Part shown: positions 36,506 to 45,266 of the stretch, in pieces | Layout of the letters: each line of letters opens with the position of its first letter | Numbering within the stretch: the stretch's first letter is position 1 | Assembly (NCBI RefSeq): GCF_000499205.1 | Contig: NZ_AWUK01000024.1 | Coordinates: forward strand, 1 to 64,000 | DNA from: Paenibacillus sp. MAEPY2 | GTDB lineage: Bacteria > Bacillota > Bacilli > Paenibacillales > Paenibacillaceae | Direction of reading: 5' to 3' | DNA: 64,000 nt | Program-made: the position numbers and the translations under genes | The notes under the pieces: generated by a model | Database searches by the model: none | The model's input: the letters and a program-made list of their open reading frames with translations, nothing else | What the model was told of the DNA's origin: nothing

Positions 36506-36638
36506 CCGTTTGTCACCGCCTTTAGTATTGAAGCGTGTCAAATTCAATTGTTCCGTGAAACATTCCCTGAACATGCCAGCTTAGTATATGCCTAGCTTGT
36601 ACGGAATATGTTTATTCCATTCCCTTGCAATCCATCTA

Positions 36639-37925
36639 TTATAGATAATTCATTGGGTTGACTGCCGTACCATTATCCCGAACTTCAAAGTGCAAGTGAG
36701 GTCCCGTAGAGTTGCCTGTATTTCCTGATTCGGCAATAAGATCGCCTTTGCTGACCGTATCTCCCTTGCTCACCTTAAATCCGCCTTCACGCAGGTGACC
36801 ATACAATGTCCAAAGACCGCCACCATGGTCTACAATAACGGTATAGCCATATCCAGTGTACCACTCAGCCATGATTACGATACCGCCTGATGCAGCATGA
36901 ACTGAGGTACCCACAGGAACAGCGAAATCAACACCATTATGCATTTTTCCCACTTCCCCCGTAATAGGGTGTGTACGGCGACCGAATGGAGAAGAAATAC
37001 GTCCACCGGATACGGGTTTGGAGAAAATGCCATTACCAGCTGAATACGTGGTCTCACTGGTCTCACTGCTGCCTGTGCTTACCCTGGTCGGCGCCTTCGC
37101 TGCTGCCGCCGCACGTGCAGCTGCTGCTGCTTTTGCTTTGGCGGCCGCGGCCGCTTGCTGCTCACGCAATTTATTTTTTTCTTGCAGAAGTGCTGAACGT
37201 TTGCTTGCAATCTGCATCAATACGTCTTCCTGTTCCTGCGTCAGCTCTTCCGATTCTTCAATTTTAGCATCATAGGAAGCGAGAAGCACTTGCTTCTCCT
37301 GTTCCTTCTCGTTCAATTGGGACTTGCGCTGTTTCTTCTGCGCATATAGACTCTTAGCTTCTGCATATTGCACGTCCAGCTCTGCCTTTTTGTCCACGAC
37401 GAGCTGCTTGTCCTTTTTGTGTTCATCCAGCAGATGCTGATCCTGATCCACAATCGTTTTTAGTGAATCGGCACGAGTCAGGAAATCAGAGAAGCTTGTT
37501 GAAGTTAACAACACATCGAGATATGAAACGGCACCGTCTGTATACATCAGCCGTACACGAGATTCAAGCAATTTCTCTCTTGCAACGATACGTTCTTCTG
37601 CGGCTTGCAGATCTTTTTTCGTTGTCCGGAGATCCTCTTCCGTATTTTCAATCTGCAAGGATACGTTTGCCAGCTCATCACTAACCACATTGATCTGCTC
37701 CATGACGACTTTCAAATAAGCATTGGTCTTGTTCTTGTAATGCTGGGCTTCCTTTTTGTTGCTGGCAGCCTTTTGCTGCTCCTTTTTGGCCGAAGCCGCC
37801 TTGCTCTCCAGTTGCTGAATCTGCTGATCAATGTCGCTAATGCTACTCTTGGCATATCCGTCAGAAGGTTGAAGCGTCAAACTGGCCAATAACGTTAAAG
37901 CCAGCAGCGAAGCTGTTTTTTTCAA
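36639..37925 (-). CDS. EnvC-like murein hydrolase: coiled coil plus M23 (LytM) domain
   Basis: The product has about 428 residues: a signal peptide, a long coiled coil (about residues 30-245), an Ala-rich flexible linker (KAKAAAAARAAAAAKA), and a C-terminal LytM peptidase domain. The metal and catalytic residues are intact: H-x3-D in HNGVDFAV and H-x-H in GPHLHFEVR. In E. coli, EnvC is activated by FtsEX but its own LytM site is degenerate; in Firmicutes FtsEX drives PcsB or CwlO directly. Here the gene follows ftsX, so it is probably the hydrolase that FtsEX switches on. The start is a TTG at 37925 (LKKTAS as MKKTAS) behind GGGGGAT; an ATG five codons upstream has a poor ribosome site. Confidence 0.9.
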   Translation of the reverse strand: MKKTASLLALTLLASLTLQPSDGYAKSSISDIDQQIQQLESKAASAKKEQQKAASNKKEAQHYKNKTNAYLKVVMEQINVVSDELANVSLQIENTEEDLRTTKKDLQAAEERIVAREKLLESRVRLMYTDGAVSYLDVLLTSTSFSDFLTRADSLKTIVDQDQHLLDEHKKDKQLVVDKKAELDVQYAEAKSLYAQKKQRKSQLNEKEQEKQVLLASYDAKIEESEELTQEQEDVLMQIASKRSALLQEKNKLREQQAAAAAKAKAAAAARAAAAAKAPTRVSTGSSETSETTYSAGNGIFSKPVSGGRISSPFGRRTHPITGEVGKMHNGVDFAVPVGTSVHAASGGIVIMAEWYTGYGYTVIVDHGGGLWTLYGHLREGGFKVSKGDTVSKGDLIAESGNTGNSTGPHLHFEVRDNGTAVNPMNYL

Positions 37926-38079
37926 AATGTGATCCCCCATCCTATGATTTCACAAGAAAGCAACCTGCACAGGTGGTGAACAGCATGTTCTTTGCTTTCT
38001 TTACACTTAAAGACTCCGTCTTTACTACATATCGTCAAACAGCGTTCAGTAGTGAACCTGCTTTGCCATTCTTTTTCGA

Positions 38080-38997
38080 TTAAACGTTAAGAGACTTGCG
38101 TATGGACAATGTACTTCCCAAAATACCAACCAGCACACCAAGTCCAATCAAGAGTGTTCCAAACAGCAGCCAAATATCGCCGAGTGGAATCAGATTAAGC
38201 ATCTGCATGAATACATCCTGACCAATTGTTGCCATCAGTCGGCTGTAGCCGAAGAACAGTACCGCTACCGTAATCGCCGAACCGATCAATCCAATCAATG
38301 CCCCTTCAACAAAGAAAGGCCAGCGAATGAACGTGTTGGTGGCTCCAACCAGTTTCATAATACCAATCTCCCGGCGCCGGGCCAGAATCGTTACGCGAAT
38401 CGTATTCGAGATCAGGAACATGGACATCAAACCCAGTCCCCCGACAAAAATAAATCCGATATTCCGAACAAGTTTCGTAAATTTGAACAACACTTCCACC
38501 GTTTCTTTGCCGTAGTTCACTTTCATGATCGGCTTCTCCGGGTGTGTATCGTTCAATGCTTCGATTTTTTGCGCCACAAAAGTGACGGTTTCCGGTTCAA
38601 TGACCTCTACTTCAATCGTCTCCGGCAGTGGATTGTTATCCACATCGAAACCGCTCAGCACGTTGTCTGCACTTGCTCCCAGACGTTCACGGAACTCCTT
38701 GAGTCCTTCTTCTTTGGAGACAAAACGAATTTCACTGACTTCAGGCATGGCACTGATTTCCTGCTCCAGCGTGTTACGCAGGTTCTCATCCACGTTCAGT
38801 TCGAGATACGTACTGATCTCGACCTGGCTGTCCACCTGGTTGGCCATGGAATTCACGTTAAGCACCAGCAGCATGAACACACCCAGAATAAGCAGTGACA
38901 CGATAATGGACATGATGGAGGCTACGGACATCCAGCCGTTGCGGAATACATTTTTGAATCCCTCCCGCAAATGGCGCAAGAGAGTACTAAAATTCAT
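38080..38997 (-). CDS. ftsX: Cell division ABC-like protein FtsX
   Basis: The 305-residue membrane subunit has four helices: one near residue 25, then an external domain (about 50-170, with EVSEIRFVSKEEGLKEF), then three C-terminal helices. The REIGIMKLVGATN motif lies between helices 2 and 3. It transmits ATP hydrolysis by FtsE to a periplasmic or wall hydrolase. The start overlaps the ftsE end by 11 bases and follows GAGGGGAA. The EnvC-like gene follows 155 bases later, with a small hairpin (TAAAGAC-TCC-GTCTTTA, 38008-38024) in between. Confidence 0.97.
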   Translation of the reverse strand: MNFSTLLRHLREGFKNVFRNGWMSVASIMSIIVSLLILGVFMLLVLNVNSMANQVDSQVEISTYLELNVDENLRNTLEQEISAMPEVSEIRFVSKEEGLKEFRERLGASADNVLSGFDVDNNPLPETIEVEVIEPETVTFVAQKIEALNDTHPEKPIMKVNYGKETVEVLFKFTKLVRNIGFIFVGGLGLMSMFLISNTIRVTILARRREIGIMKLVGATNTFIRWPFFVEGALIGLIGSAITVAVLFFGYSRLMATIGQDVFMQMLNLIPLGDIWLLFGTLLIGLGVLVGILGSTLSIRKSLNV

Positions 38998-39673
38998 AAC
39001 CGTATTCCCCTCTCATCTGATCCCGTACAATCTGTCCGCGTTCAATCGCAATAACCCGTTTACGCATCGTATTAACGATATCTTTGTTATGGGTCGCCAT
39101 CACAATGGTTGTCCCGCGAAAATTAATTTCATCCAGCAGCTGCATAATGCCCCATGACGTCTCCGGATCAAGGTTCCCCGTAGGCTCGTCCGCGATAATA
39201 ACAGACGGATTGTTCACAATAGCACGCGCGATGGCAATACGCTGCTGTTCCCCACCCGATAACTGCGAAGGTTCACGGTTCGCCTTGCTGCGCAGTCCTA
39301 CCAGATCAAGCACTTCCATCACTCGCTTCTTGATGTGACGCTTCGGCGCTTCGATAACTTCCATGGCAAATGCCACATTCTCAAATGCGGTCATGCGTGG
39401 CAGCAATCTGAAATCCTGGAACACAACGCCGATATTCCGGCGTACATAAGGAATTTTGCGTGGCTTTAACTTCCCGATATTAAATCCGTTAATGGATATT
39501 TGTCCTTTGGTCGGAACTTCTTCACGGTACATCAATTTCATAAATGTCGATTTGCCTGCGCCGGACGGACCGACGATATAGACAAATTCATTGCGGTCGA
39601 TCTTCACCGACACCCCTTGTAATGCGTGGGTACCATTGGCGTAGGTCTTCCACACGTCCTGCATTTCTATCAC
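38987..39673 (-). CDS. ftsE: Cell division ATP-binding protein FtsE
   Basis: ATPase of the FtsEX complex. Walker A is GPSGAGKSTFMKL, Q-loop VFQDFRLLP, signature LSGGEQQRIAIARA, Walker B VIIADEPTGNLD, and switch His MATHNKD. I place the start at the GTG at 39673 (read MIEMQDVWKTYANG), seven bases after GGAAG. This gives 228 residues, the usual FtsE length, and matches the conserved N-terminus; the longer 240-codon frame has a weak ribosome site. It leads the ftsE-ftsX-M23 unit. A WalR-type site lies 142 bases upstream. Confidence 0.97.
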   Translation of the reverse strand: MIEMQDVWKTYANGTHALQGVSVKIDRNEFVYIVGPSGAGKSTFMKLMYREEVPTKGQISINGFNIGKLKPRKIPYVRRNIGVVFQDFRLLPRMTAFENVAFAMEVIEAPKRHIKKRVMEVLDLVGLRSKANREPSQLSGGEQQRIAIARAIVNNPSVIIADEPTGNLDPETSWGIMQLLDEINFRGTTIVMATHNKDIVNTMRKRVIAIERGQIVRDQMRGEYGYEF

Positions 39674-39814
39674 ATCATCACTTCCCGTTGCATAGTTAGC
39701 CATTATCATTTCGACACAATCCCGGCATTTCCTTTAAAAAGACCTGAATTTCATCAGGAGAAATCCATTTCGCCCTGTTTTTGATGGTGAAGCTTGGATT
39801 CATATGAGTTTTAT

Positions 39815-39831
39815 TGTAACAAATTTGTTAC
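39815..39831 (+). promoter_or_regulatory. Candidate WalR (YycF) binding site
   Basis: TGTAAC-AAATT-TGTTAC matches the WalR direct-repeat consensus TGTWAH-N5-TGTWAH at every fixed position. The same bases form a 16-bp perfect palindrome (39816-39831). It lies in the divergent region between ftsE and the VanW-family gene. Confidence 0.55.
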
Positions 39832-39925
39832 CTATTGAGTACCCGAAAGTTTTCCATCATAGGATCATATATATGGAAAGTGTTACGAATTGCGGAACAA
39901 CAGAAGTACAAAGGAGTGTACGGAT

Positions 39926-41359
39926 ATGAAAAAAATACATTTGACGGTCATTATTCTGTTCTCTATCCTCTTGATCGGTTCCGCGTCCTATGGATTGCTG
40001 TATATGTACGTGAACCAGCCTGCTCTACCGAAAGATGTGCGTGTTGGGGAATGGTCGTTGGAAGGAATGAATCGCAAGGAGGTGCAGCAAGCACTGGATG
40101 CGCGATTGAAACAACTGAAAGAGTGGCCAGTCACTCTTAAGGTGGAGGATCCGGCAGCCAAAACGATGACGTTCACCGCCGCCCAGACGGGTGCAAATTA
40201 CAGCGCTGACGACTTCCGGGCTGCCGTACAGCAGCTGGACGAAGGCAATCTGTGGGAGCGAGCTTACGCCCGATATCATTTCACCAAGGAATGGTCCCTG
40301 AAGCTGACGTATAATTCAAAATCACTGCAAGAACAACTTAATCCTGCCTGGGAAAAGGAAACCTTCGGTTCACCTGCGGACGCTGTCCGCCGCATTACCG
40401 CAAGTGACAAAGTTCAATACATCCCTGAAAAAGGCGTCCGCAGGATCGCCTGGGATGAACTCGCAAACCTGATGCAGGCTAAACTGCACCGGGATTTCGC
40501 TGCACTGGATCATGATGTGAAGCCGAACCCTCTACTGATTCAGCTGCCACTTTATACGCTGCAACCTGAAGTGACCCTTAAATCGCTGCGCCAGGAGGGA
40601 ATTGATCGAAAAATCATTCAGTTCTCCACTAGCCTCGGAAACAGTAGTGAAGGCCGGATACATAACGTCAGCGCAGCAGCGCAAGCGGTTAACGGCTTGA
40701 TTTTACCGCCAAATGGTACATTTGATTATGAGAAGGTCATCCGTAAAGCCGAAAAAGAATACGGTTTCCGGGAAGCCCCGGTCATCGTAAACGGGCAGCT
40801 GACCCCTGGCATTGGGGGCGGCATCTGCCAGGTATCGAGTACAGTCTATAACGCAGCTCTCTTAACCGGACTGGACATTGTAGAGCGTCGCAATCACTCC
40901 CTGCCCGTCAAATATTTGCCAAAGGGGCTGGATGCCACGTTCGCCTCAGGTTCAATCAATTTTCGGTTCAAAAACAATACCGGCAAGTCCCTGCTCATTC
41001 ATGCCAAAGTGGAGGGTGGAAGGTTAACAGTTAAATTTTTCGGCACCTTCCCGGAAAACGTCAGTTATGCACTGGAATCCCGTACGATTGAGACGTTAAG
41101 TGTTCCCGTGAAATATGTATCGAGCAATGTGCTGCCTGACGGTGCCCAGCAGGTGCTCCAGAATGGTCAGCCCGGATATATTGTGGAGACAATGCGCACC
41201 AAAAGGGTGGATGGCAAAATCGTCGAATCTAAGACCATTACACGTGACACGTACAAAGCACAGAATCGCCTGATTGCCCGCTCTGGTCATGCCAACCTCC
41301 CTGATCCCAAGGAGCCTTCTGTTGTAGAGGATGGGATTAGCGACACGAAGCAGCCTTAA
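39926..41359 (+). CDS. VanW family protein with peptidoglycan-binding-like domain
   Basis: The 477-residue product has an N-terminal membrane anchor (LTVIILFSILLIGSASYGLLY) and an extracellular domain of the PG_binding_4 type (about 40-240). A VanW domain covers about 245-380, with the hallmarks GRIHNVSAAAQAVNG, LPPNGTFDY and GGGICQVSSTVYNAAL. A G5-like tail (TIETLSVPVKYV, GYIVETMRTKRVDGK) follows. VanW was first seen beside vancomycin-resistance genes but has no proven activity. Here it stands alone and is not evidence of vancomycin resistance. I choose the ATG at 39926 behind AAAGGAGTG. It is divergent from ftsEX and shares the WalR-type site. Confidence 0.92.
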   Translation: MKKIHLTVIILFSILLIGSASYGLLYMYVNQPALPKDVRVGEWSLEGMNRKEVQQALDARLKQLKEWPVTLKVEDPAAKTMTFTAAQTGANYSADDFRAAVQQLDEGNLWERAYARYHFTKEWSLKLTYNSKSLQEQLNPAWEKETFGSPADAVRRITASDKVQYIPEKGVRRIAWDELANLMQAKLHRDFAALDHDVKPNPLLIQLPLYTLQPEVTLKSLRQEGIDRKIIQFSTSLGNSSEGRIHNVSAAAQAVNGLILPPNGTFDYEKVIRKAEKEYGFREAPVIVNGQLTPGIGGGICQVSSTVYNAALLTGLDIVERRNHSLPVKYLPKGLDATFASGSINFRFKNNTGKSLLIHAKVEGGRLTVKFFGTFPENVSYALESRTIETLSVPVKYVSSNVLPDGAQQVLQNGQPGYIVETMRTKRVDGKIVESKTITRDTYKAQNRLIARSGHANLPDPKEPSVVEDGISDTKQP

Positions 41360-41430
41360 ACTTTCTTCCACTGGAGTGCCACCACACATACACATGGATA
41401 GGTCCAACTCAGCAAAATAATAACAAACAG

Positions 41431-41482
41431 AAAAAGACACATCTCCCGTTCCCCATACTGGGGCTCCTAAGAGATGTGTCTT
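41431..41482 (-). terminator. Terminator between VanW and MFS genes
   Basis: AAGACACATCTC...GAGATGTGTCTT encloses an inner CCCC/GGGG hairpin. The minus-strand T run (TTTTTC) points to the MFS gene; the plus side is weaker. Confidence 0.75.
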
Positions 41483-41541
41483 AATTAGTTCTATAGATTG
41501 TTCTACAGATTCATATTGTGTATGGATCAGACGAGAACTTT

Positions 41542-43101
41542 TTAATGTCCGCCTGTGTACTCTCCCTGCTCTTCACCTATAACCATCTTCTCCTTACCCA
41601 TGAAGAATGCAGCAATCAACGCCAGTGCAGCCGGGATCGCAGCCCAGGCAAAGAGCTGCACGATGGATGATGACAGCGCGTGCGTAATGGCGTCCAGCAC
41701 CTGAGGCGGAATCGCCTTTCTCAGCTCTGGCGACAGCAACGCATGTGGATCGCTCAGATTCACTCCCTGAGGCACGCCGCCTGCAGGAGCACCCGTTCCA
41801 CCCGCTTCCGCCGCTGATCCGGCGAGGGCATCATTCATTTTGCGTGTAAATACTTGGCTTTGCACGATACCAAAGATCGTAATGCCCATCGTCATCCCCA
41901 GCGAACGCAGGAAGTTAAGTGTGGAGCTCGCTGCTCCGCGTCTTTGCGGTTCAAACGCGTTCATGGCTGCATTGCTGAGTACCGAGAATGAAGCTCCGAC
42001 ACCAAGACCAACCATCACCATATATATACGTATCGTCCATAAAGATGAACTTTCATCCAGCGTTGTCAGCAAGCCAAGACCAACCACCAGCAAGGCCAGC
42101 GTAGGAATCATAATGCTGCGATATTTGATTTTGGTCATCAGGACCCCACCCAAGGACGCCGTCACAACGGATCCAAGCATCATTGGCAACAGCACGAGAC
42201 CAGAGTTGGTCGCCTTGCCACCAAGAACACCCTGAATGAAGATCGGAATGTACACGGATGCGGTAATAAACGCCGCACCACTGAACATGCCAATGACGTT
42301 ACTGGACCAGTACACCCGGTTGCGGAACATGCCGAACGAGATGATGGGTTCCTTGGCTCTCGTTTCTGCAAACAGGAATAGCAGTGCAAGCACCACGAAT
42401 CCGGCAAACAAACCGAGGATCTGCCACGAGCCCCAAGCATACGTTTTGCCACCCAGTTCAAGCCCGAAGATGAGACAGACCACCGCACCAATCAGTGTGA
42501 TTGCACCCAGCCAGTCAATCTGTTGGGATTGATGCTGATGCGATTCCTTATAGAAGAATGCAATAAACACAAACGCGATCAGACCAAGCGGCAGGTTGAT
42601 ATAAAATACCCATTCCCATGTCGCATACTGCGTAATGTAAGCACCCAGCAGTGGGCCAAATACGCTGGACAAGCCGAACACAGCTCCAAACAAACCGCCC
42701 AATTTGCCTCGTGATTCTGGTGCGACCACATCAAACATAATCGTAAAGGCAATCGGCACCAGTGCACCTGCACCAATACCTTGAATAGCTCTGTACATCG
42801 TCAGCTCGACGATTGTTGTTGCCGTTCCACATAATGCGGAGCCAAGCATAAATACCAGTATTCCGAAAACAAAAAACTTCTTCCTTCCATACATGTCGGA
42901 TAACTTACCGAAGATTGGCATACCCGCCATCTCGGCTACCATATACGCAGAAGTAACCCATACGAACTTGTCGAGCCCACCCAGCTTCCCGACAATGTCG
43001 CCCATAGCTGTTGCCACGATGGTATTGTCCATCGAAGCCATCAGTATGCTCAGCAGCAGCCCTGCCAGCACCAATCCAATATTATTTTTACGTGTAGCCA
43101 T
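41542..43101 (-). CDS. MFS drug exporter, DHA2 (EmrB/QacA) family
   Basis: The product has about 519 residues and 14 predicted helices, the DHA2 layout. The N-terminal half carries motif D1-like MDNTIVATAMGDI, motif A GKLSDMYGRKKFFV and motif C GLSSVFGPLLGAYIT. These proton-driven pumps export hydrophobic drugs and dyes; specificity cannot be read from sequence. I choose the ATG at 43101 (MATRKNNIG), ten bases after GGGAGAGA. A long loop near residues 430-470 is rich in Gly and Ala. No adjacent TetR or MarR gene is present, so regulation is unclear. Confidence 0.93.
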   Translation of the reverse strand: MATRKNNIGLVLAGLLLSILMASMDNTIVATAMGDIVGKLGGLDKFVWVTSAYMVAEMAGMPIFGKLSDMYGRKKFFVFGILVFMLGSALCGTATTIVELTMYRAIQGIGAGALVPIAFTIMFDVVAPESRGKLGGLFGAVFGLSSVFGPLLGAYITQYATWEWVFYINLPLGLIAFVFIAFFYKESHQHQSQQIDWLGAITLIGAVVCLIFGLELGGKTYAWGSWQILGLFAGFVVLALLFLFAETRAKEPIISFGMFRNRVYWSSNVIGMFSGAAFITASVYIPIFIQGVLGGKATNSGLVLLPMMLGSVVTASLGGVLMTKIKYRSIMIPTLALLVVGLGLLTTLDESSSLWTIRIYMVMVGLGVGASFSVLSNAAMNAFEPQRRGAASSTLNFLRSLGMTMGITIFGIVQSQVFTRKMNDALAGSAAEAGGTGAPAGGVPQGVNLSDPHALLSPELRKAIPPQVLDAITHALSSSIVQLFAWAAIPAALALIAAFFMGKEKMVIGEEQGEYTGGH

Positions 43102-43174
43102 TCTACTCAATCTCTCCCATTCACAACCGATTCATATGACTGAATTAGTATATCCGAAAAGTTACGGTGGATAA

Positions 43175-43870
43175 TCAGTCCAAGGACCGATTGCTTTGCA
43201 CCAAAACTTCCGATAGCGGATGAATTTGCAGAGAAGAGCGGTATTCCACCGTGCCGATCCGGCAGCCGGGGCCAATTTTTATTTTATCCCCTCGAACAAC
43301 TTCTGCCTCTGTATACTCCAATTCGATATCGTCGCCTTCGATCATCCCTGCCTTAAGTACCGACTTCTGCCCCGAAAATAGACCTTCGAACAGTTTGCCC
43401 TTGCCGCTCTTCACTGAAATGATGGATCCGCCCATTTCCCTGACCTCGGATGGACCCATGATTTTGAGTGTCATTTGTTCAGCGCTGAGCATACCCGCTA
43501 TCGTAAAACGGCCGTTCAGCTTCATATCCTCCACCTGACAATCGCCTGATACATGAAGCTCCCCTACCACTTTCATATGTTCAGCTTTTGCATACAAGTT
43601 AGAAGCATAATGCCCCTCCTGATCTTCATTATCAGCAGCAGCCTGGTCTTTCAGGGAAAGGGTTCCCGTAATTTTGATATCGGTCGATTCAAGAGACCCG
43701 TGTATGACCGATGTGCCGGTACATTTGAATTGATCACAGATCAGATTATCAGTAAACGAGGAATCCCCCACTACCTTGACCTTTCCGTATACACCACCAG
43801 AAGAACTGCCGTCGCCGATGATGCTAATGTCATGTTTTTTATCCATTGAACTAGCAAAATTATTATTCAT
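43175..43870 (-). CDS. yhbF: Bactofilin-like polymer-forming protein (YhbF/BacF type)
   Basis: The 231-residue protein is mostly short beta repeats with regular Gly (GVYGKVKVVGDSSF, LHVSGDCQVEDMKLNG), typical of a right-handed beta-helix bactofilin (DUF583). Its mid-protein segment SVKSGKGKLFEGLFSGQK interrupts the helix, as in the neighbour. Bactofilins polymerise without nucleotide. In B. subtilis the two proteins BacE and BacF (YhbE, YhbF) are needed for flagellar assembly and motility. I choose the ATG at 43870 after GGGATG. It is the last gene of the yhbD-yhbE-yhbF-like unit, 32 bases after its paralogue. Confidence 0.88.
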   Translation of the reverse strand: MNNNFASSMDKKHDISIIGDGSSSGGVYGKVKVVGDSSFTDNLICDQFKCTGTSVIHGSLESTDIKITGTLSLKDQAAADNEDQEGHYASNLYAKAEHMKVVGELHVSGDCQVEDMKLNGRFTIAGMLSAEQMTLKIMGPSEVREMGGSIISVKSGKGKLFEGLFSGQKSVLKAGMIEGDDIELEYTEAEVVRGDKIKIGPGCRIGTVEYRSSLQIHPLSEVLVQSNRSLD

Positions 43871-43902
43871 GTCGGTCACATCCCTTTCACTCCAAATCAA
43901 AA

Positions 43903-44628
43903 TTAAATTCGCTGACTGCTGCCCACCTTGGCATCTGGATCAACCTCTAGTTCACCCGAATATTCGACCACACTGATGTTACATCCGCGACCGATATGAA
44001 CCTTGTTGCCACGAACAATGTCTGCCTCGGTATCTTCCAGCACGATTTCATCCCCCTCAATTAAGGATGTCTTAAATGAGGGTGTACCGCCCAGTCCAAT
44101 ACTTTTCCAAAAACCAGTCTGTTCCTTACGACGGATATCAATGCGCTCGCCACCAATCTCTTTGGCCGAAGAGGATGTATGCAGCCTGATCTCTACCGTT
44201 CCCGCATTCAGGAAGCCACTGATTTTAATATTTCCCTGAACGTTCAGGGACTCACATTGTACGTCACCTTCAATATCAATCACGCCGCCAATATCGATTC
44301 GTTCCCCATTCACTCGTCCGCGTACGGTACATTTTCCGTTAACTTCAAGCTCAGGGCTATGGAGGTCTCCATTAATCGTAGTCAAGCCATCCACACGAAC
44401 ACGAGAACTGTTCAAAGGGCCATTCAGCGTGCACATGCCGTTAATCGTTGCACTTTCTGCACTCAAAGCTCCATGCATCTTCAATGTTCCATTCACATTA
44501 AGGGAGGTACAGTCCAGGTTACCGTTTACCTTAGCCATGCCATCAATGGATACCCGGTGAAATTCCCCACCTGCCGTTTGGCTCAAGCCTGCTACGTTCA
44601 GATCATTGCACAAATTACGTTCCTCCAT
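43903..44628 (-). CDS. yhbE: Bactofilin-like polymer-forming protein (YhbE/BacE type)
   Basis: The 241-residue paralogue of the adjacent gene has a beta-helix of repeated units such as NGMCTLNGPL, DGLTTINGDL, NGKCTVRGRV. A loop segment DIRRKEQTGFWKSIGLG is followed by EGDEIVLEDTEADIVRGNKV, which closely parallels EGDDIELEYTEAEVVRGDKI in the downstream protein. The pair therefore arose by tandem duplication. It likely forms filaments with its partner. The ATG follows AAGGAGTGG; it starts 14 bases after yhbD ends. Confidence 0.9.
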   Translation of the reverse strand: MEERNLCNDLNVAGLSQTAGGEFHRVSIDGMAKVNGNLDCTSLNVNGTLKMHGALSAESATINGMCTLNGPLNSSRVRVDGLTTINGDLHSPELEVNGKCTVRGRVNGERIDIGGVIDIEGDVQCESLNVQGNIKISGFLNAGTVEIRLHTSSSAKEIGGERIDIRRKEQTGFWKSIGLGGTPSFKTSLIEGDEIVLEDTEADIVRGNKVHIGRGCNISVVEYSGELEVDPDAKVGSSQRI

Positions 44629-44642
44629 ATATGACCCACTCC

Positions 44643-45266
44643 TTATCCCAATTTGAGTTTTAGCTCTTCCATAAACGTTCCCATGGGCTGTCTAAGAACA
44701 ACCTTCACACCATTGTCAAAATAAAGCTCCGTCCCTGCCGTTACCAGCATGAATAAAGGGACACCCATCTTGCGAATAAGAACCAGCTCGCTTGGTTTGC
44801 CTGTGAAACGATAATAATGCTCCGACATGACGTCGATGAGCAGCGTACCCTCCTGGCGGGTAATATCCCCGCTCATTAGCAGCTTGTCAAGGACATAGAG
44901 CATCATGATCTGATCCAATGCATACAACGGCCGCTCCCGGCCTGCTTCATTCAACAGCTCGAGCGAAATGTTCGAAACAATGTTTCGCTCCAATAGCTGC
45001 TCAGCGGACATTTCCACTTCACCCAAAGTTGGTGAAAACACGTCTGCCAGTTCATCCAGCGACAATCCGTCCTTCATATTGAGAATCTTGTCAATCCGCA
45101 GTAATATCTGTTGCTTTGGAAAAAAAGTCTCTTGTCCGGTATAGGACGACTTCCGAATAAACCATTCCTCTGGAATGAGATTCTTCCGCTTCCAGCGGTA
45201 TAACTGGCCATAGGAGATGCCCGTCAGGTCCAGCAATTCTTTTTTGGAGATCAAATCATCCGTCAT
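44643..45266 (-). CDS. yhbD: YhbD-like regulator (DUF4004) with MerR-type helix-turn-helix
   Basis: The product has about 207 residues. The N-terminus LISKKELLDLTGISYGQLYRWKRKNLIPEEW is a MerR-like winged helix (residues 4-34); the middle is helical, and the C-terminus ends in a beta-rich segment (ELYFDNGVKVVL). Its position before two bactofilin genes matches B. subtilis yhbDEF. I choose the ATG at 45266 behind AAAGGGGG; the longer frame reads through the promoter. A 10-6-10 inverted repeat in the promoter spacer suggests it regulates its own operon. Confidence 0.85.
   Translation of the reverse strand: MTDDLISKKELLDLTGISYGQLYRWKRKNLIPEEWFIRKSSYTGQETFFPKQQILLRIDKILNMKDGLSLDELADVFSPTLGEVEMSAEQLLERNIVSNISLELLNEAGRERPLYALDQIMMLYVLDKLLMSGDITRQEGTLLIDVMSEHYYRFTGKPSELVLIRKMGVPLFMLVTAGTELYFDNGVKVVLRQPMGTFMEELKLKLG

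Noticed and set aside
39926..41359. VanW gene as a sign of vancomycin resistance
   Set aside because: No vanH, vanA/B or vanX genes nearby; stand-alone VanW-family genes are common in Bacillota.
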